The notes under the pieces were generated by a model, which was not told the origin of the DNA, did no database searches, and saw only the letters and a program-made list of their open reading frames with translations. Below, one piece after another: positions 33,454 to 41,954 of a DNA stretch of 64,000 nucleotides; the stretch's first letter is position 1; each line of letters begins with the position of its first letter. The position numbers were made by a program, and so were the translations under genes. Source of the DNA: Chloroflexota bacterium (GTDB taxonomy: Bacteria > Chloroflexota > Anaerolineae > Anaerolineales > Anaerolineaceae); assembly GCA_023381565.1 (NCBI GenBank), contig JAMCRR010000197.1, positions 82,811 to 146,810 of the forward strand, given 5' to 3'.

Positions 33454-34332
33454 ATGACCGCACAATTAATTGATGGGACCGCGATTGCGGAGCAAATTCG
33501 AGCGGGGGTAGCGGCTGATGTCAAGGCCAGGAAAGAGGCCGGCAAGTCTATTCCCGGACTGGCGACTGTCCTGATTGGGGAAAACCCGGCTTCACAGGTC
33601 TATGTGCGCTCGAAGCAGAAAGCCTGCGCAGAAGTTGGCATCCAGTCTTTCGGCCAGACTCTCCCGGCGACGGTTTCTCAGGCTGAAGCTGAGGCTCTGA
33701 TAAAGGAGCTGAATGACAACCCGGCAGTCAATGGGATTCTCGTGCAGCTTCCACTGCCGAAGGGCCTGGATGAGGAACGCATCTTGAATACCATCCGCCT
33801 GGATAAGGATGTGGATGGGTTCCACCCGGTGAACATCGGGCGGCTGGCGCAGAAAGGCCGCGACCCGTTGTTTGTTCCTTGCACTCCCTCCGGCGTGATG
33901 TATATGCTGGAAAAATCCCTACCCAGCCTGGAAGGCGTCAATGCGGTCGTCCTGGGGCGGTCGAATATCGTAGGGATGCCCGTTGCGTTGCTCCTGGTGA
34001 GGGCGAATGCCACGGTGACCATCTGCCACTCTCGCACGCACAACCTTCCGGATGTCGTGCGGTCGGCGGACGTGCTTGTGGCGGCGGTCGGCAAAGCCGA
34101 GATGGTGCGCGGCAGCTGGGTTAAACCCGGCGCCGTCGTGATCGACGTCGGCATCAACCGGGTTGAGGATGCTACCCGGCCCCGCGGCTACCGGCTGGTG
34201 GGCGATGTGGCTTTCGATGAGGTCAAAGAAGTTGCCGGGGCGATCACGCCGGTCCCCGGAGGGGTGGGCCCGATGACAATCGCCATGCTTTTGAAGAATA
34301 CCCTCGCGGCGGCAGAAATGTCAGACAAATAG
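33454..34332 (+). CDS. folD: Bifunctional methylene-tetrahydrofolate dehydrogenase/cyclohydrolase
   Basis: 292 residues. YVRSKQKACAEVGI (about residues 50-63, with the catalytic Lys), QLPLPKGLDEERI, KDVDGFHPVN and GRSNIVGMPVALLL (about 167-180) are the standard FolD motifs, ending with PVPGGVGPMTIAMLL. It interconverts methylene-, methenyl- and formyl-tetrahydrofolate. Formyl units are used in purine synthesis, and methylene-tetrahydrofolate by PanB. The stop codon falls inside a hairpin that may end the transcript. Confidence 0.97.
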   Translation: MTAQLIDGTAIAEQIRAGVAADVKARKEAGKSIPGLATVLIGENPASQVYVRSKQKACAEVGIQSFGQTLPATVSQAEAEALIKELNDNPAVNGILVQLPLPKGLDEERILNTIRLDKDVDGFHPVNIGRLAQKGRDPLFVPCTPSGVMYMLEKSLPSLEGVNAVVLGRSNIVGMPVALLLVRANATVTICHSRTHNLPDVVRSADVLVAAVGKAEMVRGSWVKPGAVVIDVGINRVEDATRPRGYRLVGDVAFDEVKEVAGAITPVPGGVGPMTIAMLLKNTLAAAEMSDK

Positions 34333-34345
34333 CAAAATTGCTATT
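34328..34345 (+). terminator. Hairpin over the folD stop codon
   Basis: AATAGCAA (34328-34335) pairs with TTGCTATT (34338-34345). It is flanked by a direct repeat TGTCAGACAA at 34319-34328 and 34346-34355 (approximate). It is short and lacks a T-run, so it is a weak candidate. Confidence 0.35.
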
Positions 34346-34384
34346 GTCAGACAATTGACAAATTCCGCAAACATCATTACACTT

Positions 34385-34461
34385 GGGGCAGTGTTAGATC
34401 TTTAGGATTGCACGAGCGTCCACTTACCAATCGTATAGATTCTATTCGTCAGCACTGCCCC
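34385..34461 (+). promoter_or_regulatory. Long-range inverted repeat directly before the 8-oxoguanine deaminase start
   Basis: GGGGCAGTG (34385-34393) is the exact reverse complement of CACTGCCCC (34453-34461), and the ATG of the next gene is at 34467. No ribosome binding site is visible there, so a stem closing at 34461 could affect translation. A small mobile repeat is the other reading. Confidence 0.4.
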
Positions 34462-34466
34462 TACAT

Positions 34467-35849
34467 ATGTCTACTCTCCTTGTTCGTCATGCTGCTCTGC
34501 TGGTTACAATGGATGACCAGCGTCGAGAAATTCCAGACGGGGGATTGTACGTACAAGACGGTTTCATTGAAAATATTGGAAAAACAGAAGACTTACCCAA
34601 GTCTGCGGATACAATTCTGGATCTGGACGGTCATATCCTCCTCCCCGGGTTAATCAACACCCACCACCATTTTTACCAGACCCTTACGCGCGCCGTCCCT
34701 GCAGCACAGGACGCGAATTTATTTCACTGGCTGAAAACGCTCTACCCCATTTGGGCGCGCATGACTCCTGAAGACATCTATATTTCCACGCAAACTGCCC
34801 TGGCAGAGCTGGCGCTATCGGGGTGCACTACCGCATCAGATCACCTCTACCTGTTCCCGAACGGCTCCCGGTTAGACGATGAGATCGAAGCTGCTCGCCA
34901 GGTTGGTTTGCGGCTGCACGCCTCGCGCGGTTCGATGAGCCTGGGTGAGAGCCAGGGTGGGTTACCCCCCGATACTGTCGTCGATACTCCCGAGCAGATA
35001 CTGCGTGACAGCCAACGCTTGATCGAGCAATACCACGATTCGCAACCCGGCGCAATGACCCGTATTGTGCTGGCGCCTTGCTCACCATTCAGCGTTACCG
35101 GGGACCTGATGCGAGAGAGCGCTAAAATGGCTCGCCATTATGGGGTGCATTTGCACACCCATCTGGCTGAGACTAAGGACGAAGAAGTATTTTGCCTCGA
35201 GAAATTTGGAAAACGTCCGGTCGCCTACATGCAGTCTTTAGACTGGGTAGGGCCGGACGTTTGGTTTGCCCACTCTGTTCACGTCAACAACGACGAGATT
35301 GGGGTGTATGCCCAGACCGGCTGCGGTGTGGCGCACTGCCCCAGCTCGAATATGCGCCTGGCTTCGGGAATTGCTCCCCTGTGGGAGTGGCAGAGAGCCG
35401 GGGTGCGTGTAGGGCTGGGAGTCGACGGTTCGGCCAGCAACGACAGCTCGCATATGCTGGCTGAGGCGCGCCAGGCTTTGCTTCTGGCGCGTATCCGGGC
35501 CGGATTGTTGGGCGCCTCGCTGTCTGCAGAAGGAGCGCCTCCGCTTCTTAGCGCCCGCCAGGCGCTGGAGTTGGCCACTCGGGGTGGAGCTTCTGTCCTG
35601 GGCCGCCAGGATATTGGCGTCCTTGCGAACGGGAAGTGCGCAGACTTCATTGCCATCAACTTGAATCACCTGGGGTTGGCCGGCGCATTGGCTGACCCTC
35701 TGGCTGCGCTGGTGTTCTGCGAGCCTCAGACTGTAGATTTCAACGTTGTGCAGGGGAAATTCGTTGTCAGGGATGGAGAACTCTGCACCATCGACGTTCC
35801 TCGCCTGGTCGAAAAACACAACCAGGCCTCAATGCGGCTCTTATCCTAA
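34467..35849 (+). CDS. 8-Oxoguanine deaminase (TRZ/ATZ amidohydrolase family)
   Basis: 460 residues. The metal motif NTHHHFYQTLTRAVPAAQDAN (about residues 65-80, shortened here) and SGCTTASDHLYLFP are the signatures that separate 8-oxoguanine deaminases from guanine deaminases and atrazine hydrolases. Further motifs are ASRGSMSLGESQGGLPPD, HLHTHLAETKDE, HCPSSNMRLASG and GLGVDGSASNDSSHML. The enzyme converts 8-oxoguanine to urate and ammonia using one divalent metal. It starts the deaminase/carbamoyl cluster and sits 88 bases before adenine deaminase. The start lacks a clear ribosome site. Confidence 0.9.
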   Translation: MSTLLVRHAALLVTMDDQRREIPDGGLYVQDGFIENIGKTEDLPKSADTILDLDGHILLPGLINTHHHFYQTLTRAVPAAQDANLFHWLKTLYPIWARMTPEDIYISTQTALAELALSGCTTASDHLYLFPNGSRLDDEIEAARQVGLRLHASRGSMSLGESQGGLPPDTVVDTPEQILRDSQRLIEQYHDSQPGAMTRIVLAPCSPFSVTGDLMRESAKMARHYGVHLHTHLAETKDEEVFCLEKFGKRPVAYMQSLDWVGPDVWFAHSVHVNNDEIGVYAQTGCGVAHCPSSNMRLASGIAPLWEWQRAGVRVGLGVDGSASNDSSHMLAEARQALLLARIRAGLLGASLSAEGAPPLLSARQALELATRGGASVLGRQDIGVLANGKCADFIAINLNHLGLAGALADPLAALVFCEPQTVDFNVVQGKFVVRDGELCTIDVPRLVEKHNQASMRLLS

Positions 35850-35937
35850 TCTGTGTTTGTTTCGGGTGCTTTCCCCTCAGGGTTGATTACGCTGAGGATG
35901 AATTGCCGTGGAAGGATTTTCAAGAAAGGAGACGTGA

Positions 35938-37776
35938 TTGGCTAATAAACATTCTGCAGGTTATCAACATCAGCGGAAGAACCTGTATGAAGTCACGCAG
36001 GACGTTGTTGCTACGGCCATGGGTAGGGAACCCGCCGATCTCCTCATTCGCAGCGGACGCCTGGTGAACGTGAACGTCGGCCGCATCCAGGATGGCGTAA
36101 GCGTGGCGATCCGTCATGGGATTATCGCCTACGTCGGCAGCAGCGATCACATCCAGATTGGCAAGCATACGAGGGTGGTCGACGCCGGTGGCCGCTTTCT
36201 TGCGCCCGGATTTATCGATACCCACGACCACGTAGAGAGCAGCATGGTGGACGTGCGCAGTTTTGCGGCAGGGGTGCTGCCTCACGGAACGACGACCATC
36301 GCCTGCGATAACCACGAGATTACGAACGTATTTGGGCTGCGGGCGGTCGAGTTATTTCACAAGGCGGCAGAAGGGCTGCCCTTGAAGGTGCTGGTGGCCA
36401 TGCCGGTGTGCGTTCCCTCGATACCGGGGTTTGAAGACACGGGAGCGAGGATCACGGCTTCAGAAACGACAGAAGCCTACCGCCAGGGTTGGGCTCAGCT
36501 GCAGGGCGAACAAATGAATTTCCCGGGGGTGATCTACGGCGACCCCGATGTGCACGCTATCACCGCCTCTTCGTTAAAAGCCGGAGTCGTATTGACAGGT
36601 CATTATGCCAGCCTGGAGCTGGACAAAGGGCTGCCCGCCTTCATTGCTTCTGGCGTGACCGCCTGTCATGAGGCGACCACCGCCGAAGCGGTCATGCGAC
36701 GCGCAGAACTGGGCTGCTACGCACAGCAGCGTTATGGCACCGCCTGGCTGGATATGCCCAATACCATCCGCGCCATCACCGAAAACCCGGGCCTGGACAC
36801 GCGATTTTTCACACTGGTCACGGATGACGTGACCCCGGCGACCATTGCCGAGCAAGGCCATATGAGCCGGGTAGTACGCGATGCGATTGCGCAGGGAGTC
36901 TCCCCGATCCAGGCGATCCAGATGGTGACGATCAATGCAGCTCAGCTCCTGGAGAAGTCGCGCTGGATTGGCACGATCTCACCCGGCCGCGCTGCCGATA
37001 TTTTAATAATTAGTGATCTGGTGAATGTGAAAATTGACCAGGTATTCGCAGACGGGGTATTGGTCGCCGAAAATGGGAAAATGGTCGTCCAGCTGAATGA
37101 TTATCGCTATCCAGAGTGGGCGCTGCACTCGGTCTTTGTGCCTCCACTTTCGGCTGCGGACTTCGCCATTCCCGCTGAAAAACCGGTCAAAGTGCGGGTC
37201 ATGCGGCTCTTTCCTGGAAAAGTGCACACCGTTGAGGAATTTCACGATCTTAAACCCAGCCATGGTCAGCTTCAAGCCGATCCTGCCCGCGACCTGGCAA
37301 AAGTCGCTGTGATTTATCGGCATGAGCCCCGCCCAGAGGTGAAAAAAACCAGGGAGTTGGGTTTTGTCACCGGGTTGAATTTCAAACCTGGTTCAGCTTA
37401 CGCCTCGACTGTATCGCACGACTGCCACAACCTGCTGGTAATTGGCACCAGCGATGAAGCGATGGCCAAAGCTGCAAATGAGCTGATTAAATCTGGCGGC
37501 GGGCTGTGCGTTGTCGTTGGAGGAAATGTTGAGGCCGTGCTGCCGCTGCCGCTGGGTGGGCTGATGTCGTTGGAATCGGTGGGTGTCGTTGCCGAGCAGG
37601 TGAATTCGATTGAGAAAGCACTCAAGAAGGCCGGATCTCCTGATAGTTCCATTGAAATGACGATGAGTCTGCTGGGTCTGATTGTGCTCGAAGAGCTGCA
37701 CATTTCCAACCAGGGTCTGGTAGAACTAAAACCCGGCCAAATGCCAAAATTTGTGGACCTGGTAGTCAACCATTAA
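35938..37776 (+). CDS. ade: Adenine deaminase
   Basis: 612 residues, similar to the usual 570-600. It deaminates adenine to hypoxanthine. The metal-binding segment reads GFIDTHDHVESSMV (about residues 94-107; most members have HVHIESS, so one residue differs). Later come CDNHEITNVFG, GHYASLELDKGLPAF, FFTLVTDDVTP and STVSHDCHNLLVIG. The start is TTG with AAAGGAGA about nine bases upstream. It is followed after four bases by a GntR regulator. With the Mo hydroxylase it would feed hypoxanthine into the xanthine/urate route. Confidence 0.94.
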   Translation: MANKHSAGYQHQRKNLYEVTQDVVATAMGREPADLLIRSGRLVNVNVGRIQDGVSVAIRHGIIAYVGSSDHIQIGKHTRVVDAGGRFLAPGFIDTHDHVESSMVDVRSFAAGVLPHGTTTIACDNHEITNVFGLRAVELFHKAAEGLPLKVLVAMPVCVPSIPGFEDTGARITASETTEAYRQGWAQLQGEQMNFPGVIYGDPDVHAITASSLKAGVVLTGHYASLELDKGLPAFIASGVTACHEATTAEAVMRRAELGCYAQQRYGTAWLDMPNTIRAITENPGLDTRFFTLVTDDVTPATIAEQGHMSRVVRDAIAQGVSPIQAIQMVTINAAQLLEKSRWIGTISPGRAADILIISDLVNVKIDQVFADGVLVAENGKMVVQLNDYRYPEWALHSVFVPPLSAADFAIPAEKPVKVRVMRLFPGKVHTVEEFHDLKPSHGQLQADPARDLAKVAVIYRHEPRPEVKKTRELGFVTGLNFKPGSAYASTVSHDCHNLLVIGTSDEAMAKAANELIKSGGGLCVVVGGNVEAVLPLPLGGLMSLESVGVVAEQVNSIEKALKKAGSPDSSIEMTMSLLGLIVLEELHISNQGLVELKPGQMPKFVDLVVNH

Positions 37777-37786
37777 AGGAATGATT

Positions 37787-38560
37787 ATGAGTGAGACAAT
37801 CCATCCCTTCCAGCGACTGACAAACATGCTGGCCGCGTTAATAGCAGAAACCCCGCCTGGCGAGAGGCTTCCATCCGAACCGGACCTGGCACGCAGTATG
37901 GGCGTCTCACGGGCTACTTTACGAGAGGCAATGCGTTCATTCGAGGGGCAGGGGCTTATTCGCAGGCGTCAGGGGGTCGGGACGTTTGTCGTCGGGCGCT
38001 CTCAGATCATTGAGAGTGGGCTGGAGGTTCTGGAAAGCATCGAAGCGCTGGCCAACAGAATCCAACTTGATGTGGCTATGGGCGCTTTGCACGTCACTCA
38101 GGTGAAAGCCGATGCTTTCCAGGCTGCACAGTTGAACTGCCAAAGCGGAGATCCGTTGATCGAAGTGTCGCGTGTGATCCTGGCGGATAACCGGCCGGTG
38201 GCTTATCTGGTGGATCTCCTGCCTGAAGATGTTTTGTCGCCAAGTGATTTATCCAATGGATTTACAGGCTCGGTCCTCGATTTGCTTCTCCAACGAGGAG
38301 AGCTCCAACTGGCGCAATCGCGCACAGAAATCCGGGCGGTTGCAGCCTCGGCAGAGCTGGCGAGAGCGCTGCAAATCCAAAGAAGCGATGTACTTCTGCT
38401 CTTCGTGGCTTTTCTATACACGACAGCCGGGAGGGTTGTTGATTATTCACTCAGCTACTTTTTGCCGGGTTACTTCCGCTTCCATGTCGTGCGGAGTGTC
38501 GGATTTGATGCCTCGATCCCCCGGGGCAGCCGAGCAAGAGAGGAGGAAATACAGGCATAG
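37787..38560 (+). CDS. GntR-family (HutC/UTRA) transcriptional regulator
   Basis: 257 residues from ATG 37787, with AAAGGA six bases upstream. The N-terminal winged helix has LPSEPDLARSMGVSRATLREAMRSFE (shortened here), GLIRRRQGVGTFV, the standard GntR pattern. The C-terminal UTRA domain (about 95-245) has PLIEVSRVILADNRPVAYLVDLLP and a VVDYSLSYFLPGYFRF end. UTRA domains bind small metabolites. Its position between adenine deaminase and the carbamoyltransferases suggests it controls this cluster in response to a purine-pathway intermediate. Confidence 0.93.
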   Translation: MSETIHPFQRLTNMLAALIAETPPGERLPSEPDLARSMGVSRATLREAMRSFEGQGLIRRRQGVGTFVVGRSQIIESGLEVLESIEALANRIQLDVAMGALHVTQVKADAFQAAQLNCQSGDPLIEVSRVILADNRPVAYLVDLLPEDVLSPSDLSNGFTGSVLDLLLQRGELQLAQSRTEIRAVAASAELARALQIQRSDVLLLFVAFLYTTAGRVVDYSLSYFLPGYFRFHVVRSVGFDASIPRGSRAREEEIQA

Positions 38561-38652
38561 GGATACGCAGTTGCACAAAACTACTGAATGAGCAGGTTGA
38601 GAATCTGCATATTCGAACCATTAAAACATATTTAACCAGGAGGTAATAAACC

Positions 38653-39603
38653 ATGCGTAGCTTTTCAGGTCGTGACATTCTATCTCTCAAGGATTTCGAA
38701 AGAGAGGAGTTCTTTCGTATCTTCGAAGTTGCCAAAGAATTGGAACCCATCGCCCGCAACCGCCGCAACAGCGACATTCTCGCCAACAAAACATTGGTAA
38801 CCGCTTTTTATCAGCCCAGCACGCGCACGCGTCTGGCTCACGAAGCCGCCATGCACCGTCTCGGTGGTCATGTCACCGGATTCGCGGATGCGAAGATGAC
38901 CCGCGCCGGAGATTTCTATCAGGAATCCATCAAAGATACTGTAAAAATGCTGGAGTTCTACGGCGACGTCATTGTGATGCGCCACTTCCAGCAAGGCGCG
39001 CCGCAAGAGGCCGCGCGTTGGGCAAGCGTACCGGTGATTAATGCTGGCGATGGGTGGGGAGAACACCCTACCCAGATCTTAACTGACCTGTACACGGTTC
39101 TGCAAGAGAAAGGCCGGATCGATGGGTTGCGCTGGCTGGCAGTCGGCGATATGCGCATGCGCACCATGCACTCGCTGGCGTACGCCCTCACCCAATTTGA
39201 TTGCCCGATTACGTTTGTTTCTCCGCCGGATATGTCCTTGACGGAAGAGTTCAAGGCTGAGCTGCAGAAGTACAGCCTGAATTTCACCGAGGCCGACCAC
39301 GTTGAGAAAGCCATAAGCCAGGCAGACGTCATTCTGGTCGAACCGGTGGTGCAGCCCGATTACACCAAGTCGCGCCAGGAAGCCGGCGAGCATGGTCTGA
39401 CCCCGGCGAACTACAAGATCACTCGTGAACTGCTTTCCTCCAAGGCGAAATCGGATGCCATCCTGCTGCACTCACTGCCGCGCATGGATGAGGTCCCCAC
39501 AGATGTGGATATCACCCGCTGGTCGCGCTACTGGCAGGAAGCCTTCAACGGCGTCGTGATGCGTATGTCTCTGTTGGCCCTGATATTAGGTGCAATGGAG
39601 TAA
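38653..39603 (+). CDS. Aspartate carbamoyltransferase paralogue with altered substrate loops
   Basis: 316 residues with the carbamoyl-phosphate site intact: PSTRTR (55-60), HPTQILTDLYT and HSLPRMDE. It aligns well with PyrB overall, but by eye two aspartate-binding elements differ. In the 80s loop the KKGET of E. coli PyrB (Lys83-Lys84) becomes RAGDF. The TRVQKER segment (Arg229, Gln231) becomes EPVVQPDY, so Arg229 appears lost. HPLPR also becomes HSLPR. The gene follows the GntR regulator and precedes a YgeW-type paralogue and carbamate kinase. It probably uses a ureido compound from purine breakdown rather than aspartate. AGGAGG precedes the ATG. Confidence 0.85.
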   Translation: MRSFSGRDILSLKDFEREEFFRIFEVAKELEPIARNRRNSDILANKTLVTAFYQPSTRTRLAHEAAMHRLGGHVTGFADAKMTRAGDFYQESIKDTVKMLEFYGDVIVMRHFQQGAPQEAARWASVPVINAGDGWGEHPTQILTDLYTVLQEKGRIDGLRWLAVGDMRMRTMHSLAYALTQFDCPITFVSPPDMSLTEEFKAELQKYSLNFTEADHVEKAISQADVILVEPVVQPDYTKSRQEAGEHGLTPANYKITRELLSSKAKSDAILLHSLPRMDEVPTDVDITRWSRYWQEAFNGVVMRMSLLALILGAME

Positions 39604-39627
39604 TCATAGCCAATGGACAATAAATAG

Positions 39628-39656
39628 TGGACGGTGAGCGGTTGACGGTATATAAT
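39628..39656 (+). promoter_or_regulatory. Promoter between the two carbamoyltransferase genes
   Basis: TGGACG (39628-39633) and TATAAT (39651-39656) have an exact 17-base spacing. The region 39604-39748 has no gene and contains short repeated words (GGACGG, TTGACGG, GTGACGG; GATCACT twice). The YgeW-like gene can therefore be transcribed separately. Confidence 0.55.
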
Positions 39657-39748
39657 AAGTGACGGGGGCATAATGTGTATTACCACTGATCACTTAGTAC
39701 TGACAACCGATCACTGAACACTAATAATTGTTCTCGGAGGAGTACATC

Positions 39749-40729
39749 ATGCAAACATTTTTACATGGTCGTGACCTGATCGGAGACCTGGATTTCAGCA
39801 AGGAAGAGGTCGAGACAGTTTTAGATGTTGCGTTTGACCTCAAACGGAAGCGTGCGCTCAACGAGCCCCATGCTTACCTCAGGGATAAAGTCCTGGCGAT
39901 GCTGTTCTTCTTCAGCAGCACGCGTACTCGAGGCTCATTCGAGGCCGGCATGGCGCAGCTTGGCGGGCACGGCGCTTTTATCGAATCGCGCACCACGCAA
40001 ATCGCCCATGGCGACACGCCGAAAGAGATTGGCGAGATCTTCGGGCGCTATTTCGACGGCATCGCCATCCGGCACGTGGATTGGGGTGTCGGGAATGGTT
40101 ATCTCAATGCTGTCGCTAAAGCCTCGCGGGTGCCTGTCCTGAATATGCAGTGCGATATCTACCATCCTTTCCAGATCCTGGCCGACCTGATGACCATCGT
40201 CGAGAAGAAAGGCCGTGATCTGCGGCGGAAGAAGATGGTCGTTTCCTGGGCTTATGCAGCCTCCTATCAGAAACCTATGTCGGTGCCGCAATCTTTGGTG
40301 CTGCAGATGCCGCGCTTTGGGATGGATGTAGTTTTGGCGCACCCGCCGGAGTTTCGCCTGATGCCCGAGATCATGGATCAGGCTCGCGAGCAGGCGCGCA
40401 AGTTTGGCGTTGGATTTGAGGTGGTGGACGATATGGAAGCGGCATTCAAAGATGCCGATGTCGTCTATGCCAAATCCTGGGGCGCGATGGTGCATACACC
40501 GGACCCTGATAAAGGCGCTGAAATCATCAAGAAATACTCGCATTGGATCACCGACGAACGCAAGATGGCGCTGGCAAAACCAGATGCAATCTATATGCAT
40601 CCGCTGCCTGCCGACCGTAACATCGAGGTCACAGATGGCGTCATGGATGGGCCGCATTCGGTGGTTTACGACGAGGCCGAAAACCGCCTGCATGCCCAAA
40701 AGGCGGTGATGGCTTTAACCATGGGCTAA
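39749..40729 (+). CDS. YgeW-type carbamoyltransferase
   Basis: 326 residues from ATG 39749, with GGAGGAG six bases upstream. It has FFSSTRTRGSFEAGM near residue 53, MQCDIYHPFQILADLMTI at about 135 and SWAYAASYQKPMSVPQS at about 170. The latter two match YgeW of E. coli (LQCDIDHP, WAYSPSYGKPLSVPQG) more than ornithine or aspartate carbamoyltransferase. YgeW lies in the E. coli purine-related ygeW-xanQ cluster and its substrate is uncertain. Here it lies 28 bases before carbamate kinase, so it probably feeds carbamoyl phosphate to ATP synthesis. Confidence 0.87.
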   Translation: MQTFLHGRDLIGDLDFSKEEVETVLDVAFDLKRKRALNEPHAYLRDKVLAMLFFFSSTRTRGSFEAGMAQLGGHGAFIESRTTQIAHGDTPKEIGEIFGRYFDGIAIRHVDWGVGNGYLNAVAKASRVPVLNMQCDIYHPFQILADLMTIVEKKGRDLRRKKMVVSWAYAASYQKPMSVPQSLVLQMPRFGMDVVLAHPPEFRLMPEIMDQAREQARKFGVGFEVVDDMEAAFKDADVVYAKSWGAMVHTPDPDKGAEIIKKYSHWITDERKMALAKPDAIYMHPLPADRNIEVTDGVMDGPHSVVYDEAENRLHAQKAVMALTMG

Positions 40730-40757
40730 TTTGAAGACCTTCGAGGAGGATTACTGA

Positions 40758-41711
40758 ATGGCAAAAAAAGTTGCAGTTGTTGCGATTGGCGGCAATTCAT
40801 TGATCAAGGATAAGAATCACCAATCGGTGGAGGACCAATATCTAGCCGCCAAGGAGACCACCCATCACATTGCCGATATGATCGAAGCCGGCTGGGATGT
40901 AGCGATTGGGCACGGAAACGGGCCCCAGGTGGGTTTCATCCTACGCCGGTCTGAAATCGCCCACAAGGTCGAGGGGATGCACGAAATCCCGTTGGATGTG
41001 TGCGGCGCCGACAGCCAGGGCGCCATCGGCTACGCCTTGCAGCAGACGCTGCAGAACGAGCTGGTTAACCGTGGAATCGTAAAACCGGTTGCTACAGTCG
41101 TAACCCAGGTGTGTGTAGATAAAAACGACCAGGCGTTCCGAAATCCATCAAAACCGATCGGCGGTTTCATGGACGAAGGCGATGCCAAAACTCGAGCGCG
41201 CGATCTGGGATGGACGGTGGTGGAAGATGCCGGGCGGGGATGGCGACGGGTGGTTGCTTCACCCATCCCGACCGAAGTAGTCGAGCTTCCCTCGGTGAAG
41301 GCATTGATCGATGCCGGACATGTCGTCATCACCGTCGGCGGCGGAGGAATCCCCGTGATCGATAATGGCAACCACTGCTATGAAGGCACGGCAGCAGTTA
41401 TCGATAAGGATTATGCCAGCAGCCTGCTCGCCCGCCTCATCAAAGCCGACCTGTTCTTAATCTCGACGGCAGTGGAGAAAGTGGCGCTGAACTTTGGCAA
41501 ACCCAACCAGCAGTTGATCGACCGTATGACTCTGGCCGAAGCCAAGAAATATCTGGCCGAAGGGGTTCATTTTGCTAAAGGTTCCATGGCGCCCAAGATC
41601 CAGGCCATTATCTGGTTCCTGGAAGCCGGCGGTAAGCAAGCCATCATCACCAATCCCGAAAATATCGGCCGCGCTTTAGCCGGTGATACCGGTACCCTGA
41701 TTGTTCCATAA
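40758..41711 (+). CDS. arcC: Carbamate kinase
   Basis: 317 residues, the usual length. It has VVAIGGNSLI (residues about 6-15), GHGNGPQVGFI (about 53-63), VTQVCVDKNDQAF and GGGGIPV, with FAKGSMAPKIQA near the C-terminus, the set found in all carbamate kinases. It makes ATP from carbamoyl phosphate and ADP, releasing CO2 and ammonia. GAGGA precedes the ATG. Arginine deiminase is absent, so the source of carbamoyl phosphate is most likely the adjacent carbamoyltransferases or the AllFGH complex. Confidence 0.96.
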   Translation: MAKKVAVVAIGGNSLIKDKNHQSVEDQYLAAKETTHHIADMIEAGWDVAIGHGNGPQVGFILRRSEIAHKVEGMHEIPLDVCGADSQGAIGYALQQTLQNELVNRGIVKPVATVVTQVCVDKNDQAFRNPSKPIGGFMDEGDAKTRARDLGWTVVEDAGRGWRRVVASPIPTEVVELPSVKALIDAGHVVITVGGGGIPVIDNGNHCYEGTAAVIDKDYASSLLARLIKADLFLISTAVEKVALNFGKPNQQLIDRMTLAEAKKYLAEGVHFAKGSMAPKIQAIIWFLEAGGKQAIITNPENIGRALAGDTGTLIVP

Positions 41712-41725
41712 GGGAACGGTTCGTT

Positions 41726-41776
41726 TTTATGAATGGTGTACAATAATCGTGTATAAATACACAAACCATTCATAAA
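41726..41776. promoter_or_regulatory. Nested inverted repeats after arcC
   Basis: TTTATGAATGGT (41726-41737) is the exact reverse complement of ACCATTCATAAA (41765-41776). Inside lies a second dyad, GTGTA-TAAA-TACAC (41749-41762). The outer arms are 12 bases and perfect. This could be a large operator for the transporter operon at 41955 or an unusual transcript end for arcC. Confidence 0.5.
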
Positions 41777-41783
41777 CTAGGCA

Positions 41784-41832
41784 CGAGAAACCGGCTGACG
41801 GCTTGCAGGCTCAACGGTTAGCCGGTTTCTCG
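41784..41832 (+). terminator. Long-stem hairpin before the BMP transporter operon
   Basis: CGAGAAACCGGCT (41784-41796) pairs perfectly over 13 bases with AGCCGGTTTCTCG (41820-41832), loop 23 bases. No T-run follows; it may terminate weakly or protect mRNA. Between it and the ATG at 41955 I see only GGAGGAGATG as the ribosome binding site. Confidence 0.55.
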
Positions 41833-41954
41833 GGATTATAGCTCTCCCAACCGGTCAAGGAAAGGAGGAAGAAGGCTCGAGATACAACCACTCACATACG
41901 AATGTCTATTCTTAATTTAAACCATTAGGTAAGTATGTTCGGAGGAGATGTGTA

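Noticed and set aside
38653-39603. Ordinary pyrimidine-synthesis pyrB
   Set aside because: The aspartate-binding loops appear changed, no other pyrimidine synthesis gene is near, and the context is catabolic.
38653-41711. Arginine deiminase pathway (carbamoyltransferase plus carbamate kinase)
   Set aside because: No arginine deiminase or arginine/ornithine antiporter is present, and neither transferase has the ornithine-type HCLP motif.
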